A stretch of DNA of 49,352 bases from positions 1-49,352 of the forward strand of contig NZ_BMMP01000029.1 of NCBI RefSeq assembly GCF_014645895.1, written 5' to 3'. The stretch's first letter is position 1. Every line of letters begins with the position of its first letter. Source of the stretch: Streptomyces daqingensis (GTDB taxonomy: Bacteria; Actinomycetota; Actinomycetes; Streptomycetales; Streptomycetaceae). The notes beneath the pieces were generated by a model, which did not search any database, was not told where the DNA came from, and saw only the letters and a program-made list of their open reading frames with translations. Both the position numbers and the translations under genes were made by a program. Shown here one piece after another: positions 1 to 8,312 of this stretch.

Positions 1-1
1 C

Positions 2-76
2 TGGACAAAGACCGCAGACGAAATCCTCGACAAAGTCGCCGCCTACTGCCAACGAATCTCCGACTCAGGTCACTAG
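2..76 (+). CDS. IS630-family transposase, C-terminal fragment (5' part outside window)
   Basis: An open frame enters from the left edge and stops with TAG at 74-76. It encodes 24 residues starting WTKTADEILDKVAAYC and ending RISDSGH. This matches the C-terminal tail I know from IS630/Tc1-mariner type transposases of Streptomyces (WTKTADEIL...R.C.RISDSGH). The catalytic DDE core would lie upstream and is not visible, so I cannot say whether the element is intact. No terminal inverted repeat is evident in the following 100 bases. A strong hairpin starts 21 bases after the stop. Confidence 0.75.
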   Translation, partial: WTKTADEILDKVAAYCQRISDSGH

Positions 77-97
77 GAGCCGCCCGCCCCGCCTCGC

Positions 98-138
98 GCC
101 GGCGGCCGGGCCCGCGGGGAGCGGGCCCGGCCGCCGGC
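98..138 (+). terminator. Perfect 18-bp hairpin terminator, copy 1 of a duplicated element
   Basis: Arms 98-115 and 121-138 are exact reverse complements and enclose a 5-nt loop (gggga). There is no T-tract, as is usual for Streptomyces terminators. The whole 45-bp block 95-139 recurs base for base at 4039-4083, after the operon that follows. Confidence 0.8.
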
Positions 139-219
139 TGTGCTCGCCCGCTTCCGCCTGAATCGGGGGAAGTTTGCCGGATCTTCTTTTTGTGAATCGG
201 CTCTGGGTGAAGCGACCGT

Positions 220-231
220 CCCTCGCGAGGG
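220..231. promoter_or_regulatory. 12-bp palindrome in the molybdenum hydroxylase operon upstream region
   Basis: The sequence ccctcgcgaggg is a perfect palindrome lying 103 bp before the first gene of the operon. A relatively A/T-rich stretch at 165-200 upstream of it (with ttgccg near 175) could contain the promoter. An operator role is inferred from position only. The first gene itself has a clear ribosome binding site (gaggagag) 5 nt before its ATG. Confidence 0.3.
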
Positions 232-333
232 CCACTCCTTCGAGCCGACCCGTCGCACCGTGCGGCGTCCTCCGGGGCTCCGGCCGGTGACGCGTCCGCG
301 AGATGAGGCGGTCTTCCCGACAGAGGAGAGGCG

Positions 334-858
334 ATGGCCAAAGCGCTGAGCCGGCAACGACGGGCACCGGCCGTTCCGGACATGCCGGTGGAGCTGTCCG
401 TCAACGGACGCCGGTACAAACTTCATTTGGACACCAGGGTCACCCTGCTCGACGCACTGCGCGACCACCTGGGCATGACCGGCACGAAGAAGGGCTGCGA
501 CCAGGGGGCCTGCGGAGCGTGCACTGTGCACGCGGACGGCAAGCGCGTGCTGTCGTGCCTGACGCTGGCCGCCCAGTGCGAAGACCGGGAGATCACCACG
601 ATCGAGGGGATGGGCTCCGCGGACGAGCCGCACCCCCTGCAGGAGGCGTTCGTCCGCCACGACGGCTTCCAGTGCGGTTTCTGCACGCCGGGCCAGATCA
701 TGTCGGCGGCGGCCCTGCTGACCGAAGGACGAGCCGGCTCCGATGCGGAGATCCGTGAGTTCATGAGCGGCAACCTCTGCCGCTGCGGCGCGTACGCCAA
801 CATCGTCGCCGCGATCCGCGACGTGGCATCGGCGGGGGGTACCGATGCTTCCCTTTGA
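334..858 (+). CDS. Molybdenum hydroxylase 2Fe-2S subunit (PaoA/YagT-like)
   Basis: This is the small iron-sulfur subunit of a heterotrimeric xanthine oxidase-family enzyme, 174 aa. The plant-type ferredoxin cluster is formed by C55, C60, C63 and C75 (GCDQGACGACTVHADG, then LSC). The second cluster domain uses C114, C117, C149 and C151 (CGFCTPGQ and CRCGAYANI). All eight ligands are present. It passes electrons from the Mo site to FAD. The E. coli homologue is exported by Tat; here the N-terminus has SRQRRAP but no hydrophobic segment, so I infer a cytoplasmic enzyme. The ATG is preceded by gaggagagg, and the gene overlaps the next one by 14 nt. The PaoABC-type assignment rests on the neighbour carrying an extra 4Fe-4S motif. 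The substrate (aldehyde versus purine) cannot be read from sequence. Confidence 0.9.
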   Translation: MAKALSRQRRAPAVPDMPVELSVNGRRYKLHLDTRVTLLDALRDHLGMTGTKKGCDQGACGACTVHADGKRVLSCLTLAAQCEDREITTIEGMGSADEPHPLQEAFVRHDGFQCGFCTPGQIMSAAALLTEGRAGSDAEIREFMSGNLCRCGAYANIVAAIRDVASAGGTDASL

Positions 859-1834
859 CTACGTCCGGGCGGCCGACGTCGACGAGGCCGTGAATCTGCT
901 GGCCGCCGACCCGTCCGCCTCCTACCTCGCAGGCGGCACGACCCAGCTGGATCTGATGAAGGACGGTGTGCTCGGACCGGAGCGGCTCGTCGACATCACG
1001 CGGCTGCCCCTGCGCGGTATCACCCGGAGCGACGGCGCCCTGCACGTCGGAGCGCTCACGACGATGGAGGAACTCGCCGCCGACTCCGCGGTGGAGAGGG
1101 CCCTGCCCATCGTCCGGCAGGCGCTGCTGCTCGGCGCCTCCACGCAGCTGCGCAACATGGCGACGGTCGGCGGCAACCTCCTGCAACGGGCGCGCTGCCG
1201 CTACTTCCGCGATCCGACCGTCCCCGAGTGCAACAAGCGCGACCCCGGATCCGGCTGCGCCGCAGTCGAGCACAGCGCGAGGATGCACGCCGTCCTGGGC
1301 GTCAGCGAGAAGTGCATCGCGGTGCACGCCTCCGACCTCGCCGTCGCTCTCGTCGCGCTGGACGCCACGGTCCATCTCCAGGGGATCCCCGGCCGCCGCA
1401 GCGTGCCCCTGACGCAGTTCTACCGGGAGTCCGGCGCGAGCCCGGACGTCGAGAACGTCCTCGTGCACGGCGAGTTGATCACCGGTGTCACGATCCCCAT
1501 GCCCCCGGCCGCGGCGGCCTCCCACTACCTCAAGGTCCGCGACCGGGCCTCGTACGAGTTCGCCCTCGCCTCGGCGGGCGTCGTACTCGTCACCAGGGAG
1601 GGCACTGTCGAGCAGGCCAGGGTGGCGCTCGGGGGAGTCGCGTCGAAGCCCTGGCGCTGCCTGGAGGCCGAGCAGATCCTCACCGGGTCGCCGGCCACCG
1701 AGGAGACGTTCCGGGAGGCCGCGTCCGCCTCGGTGCAGGGGGCGTGGACCGTTCCCGGTACCGCCTTCAAGGTCGAACTCGCTCAGCGCACCCTCGTCCG
1801 TGCGCTGCGGACCGTCTCGGGAGTCACACCGTGA
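845..1834 (+). CDS. Molybdenum hydroxylase FAD-binding subunit with 4Fe-4S insert (PaoB/YagS-like)
   Basis: This medium subunit has 329 aa. The FAD-binding part begins FDYVRAADVDEAVNLL and contains the AGGTTQLDLMK loop (residues 29-39) and ATVGGNLLQ (106-114). An insert with C118, C129, C138 and C157 (RCRYFRD, ECNKRDPGSGC, SEKC) matches the extra 4Fe-4S site known in E. coli PaoB. That site separates this group from ordinary xanthine dehydrogenases. Its start lies inside the previous gene and its TGA overlaps the GTG of the next (GTGA), so all three subunits are probably translationally coupled. No XdhC/PaoD-type cofactor insertion chaperone is present in the window, so it must be encoded elsewhere. 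Confidence 0.9.
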   Translation: MLPFDYVRAADVDEAVNLLAADPSASYLAGGTTQLDLMKDGVLGPERLVDITRLPLRGITRSDGALHVGALTTMEELAADSAVERALPIVRQALLLGASTQLRNMATVGGNLLQRARCRYFRDPTVPECNKRDPGSGCAAVEHSARMHAVLGVSEKCIAVHASDLAVALVALDATVHLQGIPGRRSVPLTQFYRESGASPDVENVLVHGELITGVTIPMPPAAAASHYLKVRDRASYEFALASAGVVLVTREGTVEQARVALGGVASKPWRCLEAEQILTGSPATEETFREAASASVQGAWTVPGTAFKVELAQRTLVRALRTVSGVTP

Positions 1835-4035
1835 GCGTCGTGGAGACCGCCCCCCTCGTCGGCGCCGGGATCGACCGCGTCGACGGCGCCCTCAAGACGG
1901 CCGGGGCGGCCGCGTATCCGAGCGATGTGAACGTGCCAGGCCAGGTGTACGGAGCGCTCGTCCAGAGCACCGTCGCCTCGGGACGCATCCGGTCCGTCGA
2001 CACCCTGGCGGCCGAAGCCGCACCCGGGGTCCTCCGGGTCATCACCCACCACGTCACGCCCCGCCTTCCCGACGGCCCGATGACCGCCCTGGGCGCGTCG
2101 CCGCCGGCTCCGCTCCAGGACGACCGGATCCTGCATCACGGTCAGCATGTCGCCATGGTCGTGGCGGAGACACCGGAGGAGGCCGCCGCGGCGGCCCGCA
2201 TGGTGGCGGTGGAGTATGCGGCGGACGACGCCTTGACCGGCCTCGGAGACGCGCGTGCCGAACTGGTGGAGAACCCCTGGGGGCTGGACAGCGACCGGGG
2301 CTCCGTGGCGGAGGCGCTCGCGACGGCGGACGTGAAGGTGTCGGCCACCTACACCACGCCCGACAACACCAACAACCCCCTCGGACTCTTCGCGACCGTC
2401 GCCGTGTGGGAAGGCGGCAAGCTCACGGTGCACGACACCACCCAATGGCCTTCCATGGCCCGGGCCACCTTCGCGAAGGTCTTCGGTCTCCCCGAGACCT
2501 CCGTCAGGGTGCTGGCCCCGTATGTCGGCGGGGCATTCGGCAACGGGCTGCGGGTGTGGCCGCACGTCATCCTGACCGTGCTGGCGGCGCGCCTGGTGAA
2601 GCGTCCCGTCAAGGTGGTCCTGACGCGCCCCCAGATGTTCACCTCGATCGGCCACCGCCCCAGCAGCGTCCAGCACCTCACTCTGGGGGCCGACCGGAGC
2701 GGCACCCTCACGGCCGTCGAGCACCGTGCCACATCCCCCGTTGCCATGGAGGACGACGACTACGAGCCGGTGGCGGCCTCGTCAGCGGTCTCGTACGCCT
2801 GCGCCAACGTGCTCACCCGCGACACCCAGGCCCGCCTCCACATCCCCGACCCGACCTCGATGCGCGCGCCGGCCGAGGCACAGGGCAACTTCGCCCTCGA
2901 ATCGGCACTGGACGAGCTCGCCGTCGCCCTGCGGCTGGACCCGGTGGAACTCCGCCTGCGCAACTACGCGGAGAACCACCCGGGGAACGGGCTGCCCTGG
3001 ACGAGCAAGGCGCTCAAGGAGTGCTACCTGGCCGGCGCCGAGCGCTTCGGCTGGTCGCGCCGTGATCCTGAGCCCCGTTCGATGCGGGACGGCGACTGGC
3101 TCGTCGGCTACGGGATGGCCGGCGTCACCTACCCGTGGTATGCCCAGCCGTGCAACGCGCGGGCGACGGTGCGCCGTGACGGAAGCGCCTTCGTCCGGAG
3201 CGCGGCGACGGACATCGGTACCGGCACGTACACGGTCATGACGCAGGTCTCGGCCGACACGCTCGGCATTCCGCTCGGCCGCGTCCGCTTCGACCTCGGG
3301 GACTCGGACATGCCCGCCGCACCGCAGGCGGGGGGCTCCGGCCTGACGGGCGCCCTGGCGACGGCCGTGCGGGACGCGTGCGAGCGTGTCGTCCAGCAAG
3401 TCCTCGACCTGGTGAGGGAGGACGGAGAATCGCCGCTGCGGGGCTGTCGGCGCGAGGAGGTGACCGTCGTGGACGGGCGGCTGCACCGGCGGGACCGTCC
3501 GGCTGAAGGAGAGTCCTATGCGGACGTCCTCGACCGCCACGGCAAGGAGGAGCTGACGGCCGACGGGACCAGCACGCCGGCGGATCCCTCGACGCTCGGC
3601 ATGGCACCGGCGGGCGCCTTCGGCGCGAAGTTCGTGGAGGTGCGCGTCGACGCGGATCTCGGCGTCGTCCGCGTCGCCAGGGTGGTGTCGGCGATCGACG
3701 GCGGGCGCATCCTCAACGAGAAGACCGCCCGCAGCCAGATCATCGGAGGGACGGTCGGGGGGATCGGGCAGGCCTTGTTCGAGGAGACCGCCACCGACAG
3801 GACCGGCCGCATCGCCAATGCGACTCTCGGCGACTACCTCGTCCCCGTCAACGCCGACGTCGGGGACATGGACGTCGTCTTCGTGGGCGAGCCGGACAGG
3901 GCTACTCCCGCCGGCACCAAGGGAGTCGGCGAGATCGGACTGGTCGGCATCGCCGCAGCGGTCGCGAACGCCGTCCATCACGCGACGGGCAAGCGTGTCC
4001 GCTCGCTTCCGATCACCCTGGACGACCTGCTGTAG
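1831..4035 (+). CDS. Molybdenum hydroxylase Mo-cofactor subunit (PaoC/YagR-like)
   Basis: This is the catalytic large subunit. I chose the GTG at 1831 because it overlaps the previous stop by 4 nt and gives 734 aa, matching E. coli PaoC (about 732). A longer open frame upstream of 1831 only shadows the FAD subunit. Visible cofactor-binding motifs are YVGGAFGNGL and MRAPAEAQGNFALES; the latter normally reads MRAPGE, so there is an Ala in place of Gly. The C-terminal GTKGVGEIGLVG holds the base-catalyst glutamate, E701. The enzyme hydroxylates an aldehyde or heterocycle using water. A perfect hairpin begins 6 bp after the stop and ends the operon. Confidence 0.9.
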   Translation: MSVVETAPLVGAGIDRVDGALKTAGAAAYPSDVNVPGQVYGALVQSTVASGRIRSVDTLAAEAAPGVLRVITHHVTPRLPDGPMTALGASPPAPLQDDRILHHGQHVAMVVAETPEEAAAAARMVAVEYAADDALTGLGDARAELVENPWGLDSDRGSVAEALATADVKVSATYTTPDNTNNPLGLFATVAVWEGGKLTVHDTTQWPSMARATFAKVFGLPETSVRVLAPYVGGAFGNGLRVWPHVILTVLAARLVKRPVKVVLTRPQMFTSIGHRPSSVQHLTLGADRSGTLTAVEHRATSPVAMEDDDYEPVAASSAVSYACANVLTRDTQARLHIPDPTSMRAPAEAQGNFALESALDELAVALRLDPVELRLRNYAENHPGNGLPWTSKALKECYLAGAERFGWSRRDPEPRSMRDGDWLVGYGMAGVTYPWYAQPCNARATVRRDGSAFVRSAATDIGTGTYTVMTQVSADTLGIPLGRVRFDLGDSDMPAAPQAGGSGLTGALATAVRDACERVVQQVLDLVREDGESPLRGCRREEVTVVDGRLHRRDRPAEGESYADVLDRHGKEELTADGTSTPADPSTLGMAPAGAFGAKFVEVRVDADLGVVRVARVVSAIDGGRILNEKTARSQIIGGTVGGIGQALFEETATDRTGRIANATLGDYLVPVNADVGDMDVVFVGEPDRATPAGTKGVGEIGLVGIAAAVANAVHHATGKRVRSLPITLDDLL

Positions 4036-4041
4036 ACACGC

Positions 4042-4082
4042 GCCGGCGGCCGGGCCCGCGGGGAGCGGGCCCGGCCGCCGGC
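4042..4082. terminator. Perfect 18-bp hairpin terminator, copy 2 of a duplicated element
   Basis: Arms 4042-4059 and 4065-4082 pair perfectly around gggga. The element lies between the converging ends of the Mo-subunit gene (+) and the PhoX-like gene (-), so it can serve both. It is identical over 45 bp (4039-4083) to the hairpin at 95-139. Confidence 0.85.
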
Positions 4083-4114
4083 TTCTGCCGTCCTGGGCGG
4101 GACGGCGGCGAACG

Positions 4115-5512
4115 TCAGTGCTGCCAGGGACCGGTCACCGCGAAGGTGGTGCCGGGCTCGTAGCAGTTGAAGTACATCGTTCGGCAGTCCGGCGAGAACG
4201 TGACGCCCGCGAACTCGCCCCAGGCGGGCTCCTCCGGCGTACCGATGTCCTGGCGGTTGCCGGCCATCGGGTAGACCTTGCCGTGCTTGGTCAGGCCGTA
4301 GACGTGCTGGGCGCCCTCGCCGTCCTCGCACACCATCAGGCCGCCGCTGGGTGCCAGGCAGATGTTGTCGGGCTCCTCACCGGGCATCTGCAGGTCGGTG
4401 TCGGGGCCGAAGACGATGACGAGGGTGAGCTGCTTGCGCTTCGGGTCGTAGCGCCAGATCTGGCCGTAGTGGTCGGCCTTCGAACCCTCGTCGCTCTTGG
4501 CGAAGCTGGAGACGAAGTAGACCGACTTCCCGCCCCAGTAGCAGCCCTCGAGCTTCTGGGCGTGGGTGATGCCCTTCTTGCCGAAGTCCTGGAAGCGGAT
4601 CGGCGTCTCCTTGGCCAGCGGGTCGGGGACGTCCACCCACTCGATGCCGTCGAAGGTCTCGCCCGGCTCCTGCGCGACCGACAGGTCGGGAAGCCCCGGC
4701 ACGCGCATGGCCTGCAGCTTGCCGCCCGCGTGCAGGGAGCCGTAACCGCCCAGCGGCTTCTCCGGGAGGAAGCGGTAGAAGAGGCCGAACGGCTTCTCGA
4801 AGGCGTCCTCGGTCTCGTACACCACGCCGTTGCGCGGGTCGAAGGCGATGGCCTCGTGCTGGAAGCGGCCCATCGCGGTGAGGGGTTCGGTCGAGGTGGG
4901 GCGGTCGTGGCGGAAGCCGACCTCGAAGATGAAGCCGTGGTCCTTGCTGTAGCCCTCCTCGCCGGCCTTGAACTCCGTCTCCTCGCAGGTCAGCCAGGTG
5001 TCCCAGGGGCTGGGCCCCCCGGCGCAGTTCGTGGAGGTGCCGGCGATGCCCACGCGCTCCTGCAGGACCTCGTTGTCGTGGTCCAGCTCCAGGAGGGTGC
5101 AGCCGCCCTTCGCGTCCGGGTCGTAGGTCAGCCCGTCGACGGTGGGGACGCCCACCTTGCCGTCCTGGCGGTTCTCGTGGTTGCGCACGAGCCAGGTCTT
5201 GCCGTGCTTGTGGCCGTGGCGGTTGTGGTGGCCGTCCGCGGCGAAGGCGGCCATGCCGTCGAAGTTGCTGGGCACCTTGCCCTCGCCGGACGGCAGGTCC
5301 TCGCCGGTGCGGGAGAGGATCTTGTAGCGGAAGCCCTTGGGCAGGTCGAGCACGCCGTCGGGGTCCGGGACGAGCGGACCGTAGCCCGAGTGTCCTCCGG
5401 TGCCCTGTGCGGCAGCGGTGCCTGTGAACAATTCCGAGAGGGCACCGGTGAAGGCGATGCCTGCTCCCACCGCGCCCGTTCTTGCCAGCACTTGACGTCG
5501 TGAAGTCGTCAT
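4115..5512 (-). CDS. PhoX/DUF839-family secreted protein, Tat substrate
   Basis: The product is 465 aa. Its N-terminus reads TTSRRQVLARTGAVG, a twin-arginine signal (SRRQVL) followed by a hydrophobic stretch and an AxA-like cleavage site (TAAAQG near residue 35). The mature part has hallmarks of the PhoX alkaline phosphatase family: NCAGGPSPWDTWLTCEE, DHGFIFEV, AIAFDPRNGVVYETED and DNICLAPSGGLMVCEDG. Family members are secreted Ca/Fe-dependent phosphomonoesterases, but this shorter actinobacterial subgroup is not well characterised, so activity is inferred. A ribosome site (agggag) lies 7 nt before the ATG. A TAGACA hexamer on the minus strand at 5552-5547 may be the -10 element. I saw no convincing PhoP box. 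It may use the hairpin at 4042-4082 to terminate. Confidence 0.85.
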   Translation of the reverse strand: MTTSRRQVLARTGAVGAGIAFTGALSELFTGTAAAQGTGGHSGYGPLVPDPDGVLDLPKGFRYKILSRTGEDLPSGEGKVPSNFDGMAAFAADGHHNRHGHKHGKTWLVRNHENRQDGKVGVPTVDGLTYDPDAKGGCTLLELDHDNEVLQERVGIAGTSTNCAGGPSPWDTWLTCEETEFKAGEEGYSKDHGFIFEVGFRHDRPTSTEPLTAMGRFQHEAIAFDPRNGVVYETEDAFEKPFGLFYRFLPEKPLGGYGSLHAGGKLQAMRVPGLPDLSVAQEPGETFDGIEWVDVPDPLAKETPIRFQDFGKKGITHAQKLEGCYWGGKSVYFVSSFAKSDEGSKADHYGQIWRYDPKRKQLTLVIVFGPDTDLQMPGEEPDNICLAPSGGLMVCEDGEGAQHVYGLTKHGKVYPMAGNRQDIGTPEEPAWGEFAGVTFSPDCRTMYFNCYEPGTTFAVTGPWQH

Positions 5513-5640
5513 ACGGAACTCCCTGTTGGCGGCCAGGTTTCAGGTGTGTCTACCACGCGCACGGGTGTGCGAGCACTAGGCACGACAGCAGTATCTACGC
5601 GCGTGGGGCACGGGAGTTGAAGATCCGGAAAAGGTTGGGT

Positions 5641-6783
5641 TCACGCGGACGCAAGACGCTCGCCGTCCCTGGCGAGAGCGGTGAGCCGCGAGATGGCGCG
5701 GAAGTACTTCTTCCGGTAGCCGCCTTCGAGCATCTCCGGAGTGAACAGCGCGTCGAACGGCGCCCCCGACGCCAGCACCGGCAGCTCCCGGTCGTACAGG
5801 CGGTCGGCGAGGACGACGAGCCGCAGCGCCGTCGACTGGTCCGGAACGGGTCCGACCCCGGTGAGGCAGACGGCTCCCAGGCCGTCGACGAGCGCGCCGT
5901 ATCGGCTCGGATGGACGCGCGAGAGGTGGCCGAGGAGCGCGTCGAACCCGTCGAGGGACGCGTCGGGCGTGCGGTGCGCGGCGCGTACGACGGCGTCCTC
6001 GGCGAGAGGGGCGGGCGCGGCCGGCAGCCCCCGGTGGCGGTAGTCCTCGCCGTCGATGCGCAGGGCGCGGAAGTGCGCGGACAGTCCCTGGATCTCGCGG
6101 AGGAAGTCGGCGGCCGCGAAACGGCCCTCGCCGAGCTTCCCCGGCAGAGTGTTCGACGTGGCGGCAAGAGCCACGCCCTCGTCGACGAGGCGGCCCAGCA
6201 GGCTGGAGACGAGGACGGTGTCGCCCGGGTCGTCCAGTTCGAACTCGTCGATGCACAGCAGGCGGTGGCCGCCGAGCGTCCGCACGGTCTGCTGGAAGCC
6301 GAGGGCGCCGACGAGGTTGGTCAGCTCCACGAAGGTGCCGAAGGCCTTCTGCCCGGCAGGGGCGTCGGTGGCGTGCCAGAGCGAGGCGAGCAGGTGCGTC
6401 TTGCCGACGCCGTACCCGCCGTCGAGGTAGACGCCGCGCGGGCCGGAGGGTCGCGGCTGGGCGGGGCGACGGCGGAACCACCGTTTCCGCTCGCTGCCCG
6501 TCCCCTTGCCGCCGCCGAGTCCCGCCGCGAAGGAGCGCAGCATCTCGACGGCCTCACTCTGGCTCGGCTGCGCCGGGTCGGGCACGTAGGTGTCGAAGCG
6601 GACGGCGTCGAAGCGCGGCGGCGGCACCATCTCCGCGACGAGCCGCTCCGCGGGAACGTGCGGCTCGCGGTCCGTGAGGGACGCCGGGCCGGGGCCGGCG
6701 TCCGGGCCGCCGGCGGGGGACGTGGCCGCCGCCGGACGTGCGGAATCGGCTGAGGAGGAGGGGGAGGGGGACACGCTGTTCAT
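5641..6783 (-). CDS. zapE: AFG1-family ATPase, cell division protein ZapE
   Basis: A P-loop ATPase of about 380 aa. Walker A is GGYGVGKTHLLAS, Walker B is LLCIDEFELDDPGDT, and sensor-like ATSNTLP and RFAAADFLREI segments follow, all typical of AFG1/ZapE. E. coli ZapE binds FtsZ and acts in division under stress; the Streptomyces role is not known to me. The start is uncertain. The ATG at 6783 gives a low-complexity Ser/Pro/Ala-rich N-terminus and has no clear ribosome site. The next in-frame ATG (at MVPPPRFDAV, near 6631) would remove about 50 residues without touching the ATPase core. It is transcribed divergently from the RibD-like gene. Confidence 0.85.
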   Translation of the reverse strand: MNSVSPSPSSSADSARPAAATSPAGGPDAGPGPASLTDREPHVPAERLVAEMVPPPRFDAVRFDTYVPDPAQPSQSEAVEMLRSFAAGLGGGKGTGSERKRWFRRRPAQPRPSGPRGVYLDGGYGVGKTHLLASLWHATDAPAGQKAFGTFVELTNLVGALGFQQTVRTLGGHRLLCIDEFELDDPGDTVLVSSLLGRLVDEGVALAATSNTLPGKLGEGRFAAADFLREIQGLSAHFRALRIDGEDYRHRGLPAAPAPLAEDAVVRAAHRTPDASLDGFDALLGHLSRVHPSRYGALVDGLGAVCLTGVGPVPDQSTALRLVVLADRLYDRELPVLASGAPFDALFTPEMLEGGYRKKYFRAISRLTALARDGERLASA

Positions 6784-6857
6784 GCTAAACGCCCGGGGGC
6801 GGCGGCCGGCGGGGCCGGTCGGGGGAGCCCGGCGGGGTGCGTGCCAGACTGCGGGAC

Positions 6858-7721
6858 ATGCGACGCCTGTTCCCCCGCACCGCTGACGACGAGGTTCCCG
6901 GCCCCGACGACGAGGGGGCACGGCAGCCCTCGGGAGAGGGCACCGAAGACGGAGGGCAGTGGAGCATCGACGCCCTGGCGGACGCCTACGCCTACCCGCG
7001 GCCCCTCCCCGCAAGCTCCGGCGGGGACGGCGACGACGGCGGGGGCGTGTGGCTGCGGGCGAACATGGTCGCCTCCCTGGACGGCGCCGCCTACCACGAG
7101 GGCCGCTCGCAGCCCCTGTCGTCCGAGGCGGACATGCGCGTCTTCGGCGTCCTGCGGGGCCTCGCCGACGCGGTCGTCGTCGGGGCCCAGACCGTACGGC
7201 AGGAGGGGTACCGGCCCGCCCGCGAACGGGAGGTCTTCGCTCGGCGGCGGGCCGCGGCGGGGCAGGGCCCCGCTCCTGCCATCGCGGTGGTCAGCGCGGG
7301 GCTGGACCTGGACTTCTCGCTGCCGCTGTTCACCGGGCCGCTGGTGCCGACCCTCCTGGTGACGGGCGCCGCGGCGCCCCAGGACCGGGTCGCGGCCGCC
7401 CGCGACGCGGGAGCGGAGGTCGTCTTCGCGGGCGAGGGCGAGACCGTCGACCCGGCCCGCCTGCCTGCCGCGCTGGCCCGTCGGGGCCTGCGGCGCCTCC
7501 TGACGGAGGGCGGCCCGCGGCTGCTCGGTCAGCTCGTCGCGGGGGACGTCCTCGACGAGCTGTGCTTCACCCTCGCTCCGCGCATCACCTCGGGCGGTGC
7601 TTCGCGCATCGTCGACGGACCCGGACTCGACGTCCCCGTGGAGTTCCGGCTCGACGGGGTACTCGAAGAGGACGGCTTCCTGTTCACCCGCTACCGGCGC
7701 GCCGCGCAACCGGAGCGGTAG
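6858..7721 (+). CDS. RibD C-terminal-domain protein (pyrimidine reductase family)
   Basis: The product is 287 aa with a dihydrofolate-reductase-like RibD_C fold. Visible segments are WLRANMVASLDGAAYHEGRS, ADAVVVGAQTVRQEGY, LRRLLTEGGPRLLGQL and DELCFTLAPRIT. The family includes the NADPH-dependent reductase step of riboflavin synthesis, but standalone actinobacterial members have uncertain substrates. The ATG at 6858 is preferred over the GTG at 6837. A CAGACT hexamer lies at 6845-6850, exactly 7 nt before it, which suggests a leaderless transcript, and MRRLFP is the start I recall for Streptomyces homologues. Confidence 0.85.
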   Translation: MRRLFPRTADDEVPGPDDEGARQPSGEGTEDGGQWSIDALADAYAYPRPLPASSGGDGDDGGGVWLRANMVASLDGAAYHEGRSQPLSSEADMRVFGVLRGLADAVVVGAQTVRQEGYRPAREREVFARRRAAAGQGPAPAIAVVSAGLDLDFSLPLFTGPLVPTLLVTGAAAPQDRVAAARDAGAEVVFAGEGETVDPARLPAALARRGLRRLLTEGGPRLLGQLVAGDVLDELCFTLAPRITSGGASRIVDGPGLDVPVEFRLDGVLEEDGFLFTRYRRAAQPER

Positions 7722-7839
7722 GACCGGCAGTTACGGCAGCCCCCCGCTGGGAAGACGGGGTGCGAGGCCCGCCCCCGGCGGGAGCAGGGATGTACGGAGG
7801 AGCCCGGGCCGGGCTCCGAGCGGAGAGAAGGGCACCGCC

Positions 7840-8307
7840 GTGTTCACGACCGTGTTGATGATCGAGAAGCCGCTGGTGTCCGACGACGTGGAGCTCGTCA
7901 CGACGCTCCATGGCGACGAGCCAGTCTCCTTCGTCGTGCTGATGCAGCCGCGCGGAGACCAGGACCGCCTGCTGCGCGCGCTGGACGACGTGGCGCTCGG
8001 CGAGTTCGACGAGGCCGTGCGCGAGGGCACCGAGTCCGACGAGCCGGAGTCCAGGGGTCTCGCCGTGCGCGCGCTGGACAGTTCGCTCGCCAAGCTGCGC
8101 GAGACGGGTGCGGAGGCGGAGGGGCAGGTCATCGAGGACCACCCGCTGGACGTGCTCGCCGAGGTCGTCGACACGGCCGGAGCCGACGAGGTGATCGTGC
8201 TGACGGCTCCGCACCTGGTCGAGGAGTTCTTCCACCGTGACTGGGCGACGCGTGCCCGGCACAAGGTGGGCGTCCCCGTGCTGAAGCTGTTCGCGCACGG
8301 GGAGTAG
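7840..8307 (+). CDS. Conserved small protein, often labelled indole-3-glycerol phosphate synthase (function doubtful)
   Basis: The product is 155 aa, from a GTG with a good ribosome site (ggagagaagg) 8 nt upstream. It has an alpha/beta pattern reminiscent of a universal-stress or Rossmann-like fold: FTTVLMIEKPLVSDDVEL, VSFVVLMQPRGDQDRLLRAL, ADEVIVLTAPHLVEEFFHRDW and KVGVPVLKLF. Near-identical Streptomyces proteins are annotated as indole-3-glycerol phosphate synthase. The protein is far too short for that TIM barrel (about 260 aa) and shows none of its active-site motifs, so I regard that label as a database error. The gene ends just before a 52-bp perfect palindrome. Confidence 0.8.
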   Translation: MFTTVLMIEKPLVSDDVELVTTLHGDEPVSFVVLMQPRGDQDRLLRALDDVALGEFDEAVREGTESDEPESRGLAVRALDSSLAKLRETGAEAEGQVIEDHPLDVLAEVVDTAGADEVIVLTAPHLVEEFFHRDWATRARHKVGVPVLKLFAHGE

Positions 8308-8312
8308 CAGGA

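Noticed and set aside
2782..3981. Long minus-strand open frame (about 400 codons) opposite the Mo-subunit gene
   Set aside because: High-GC codon bias creates long antisense frames. It has no family motif, and the plus strand encodes an unmistakable molybdenum hydroxylase subunit.
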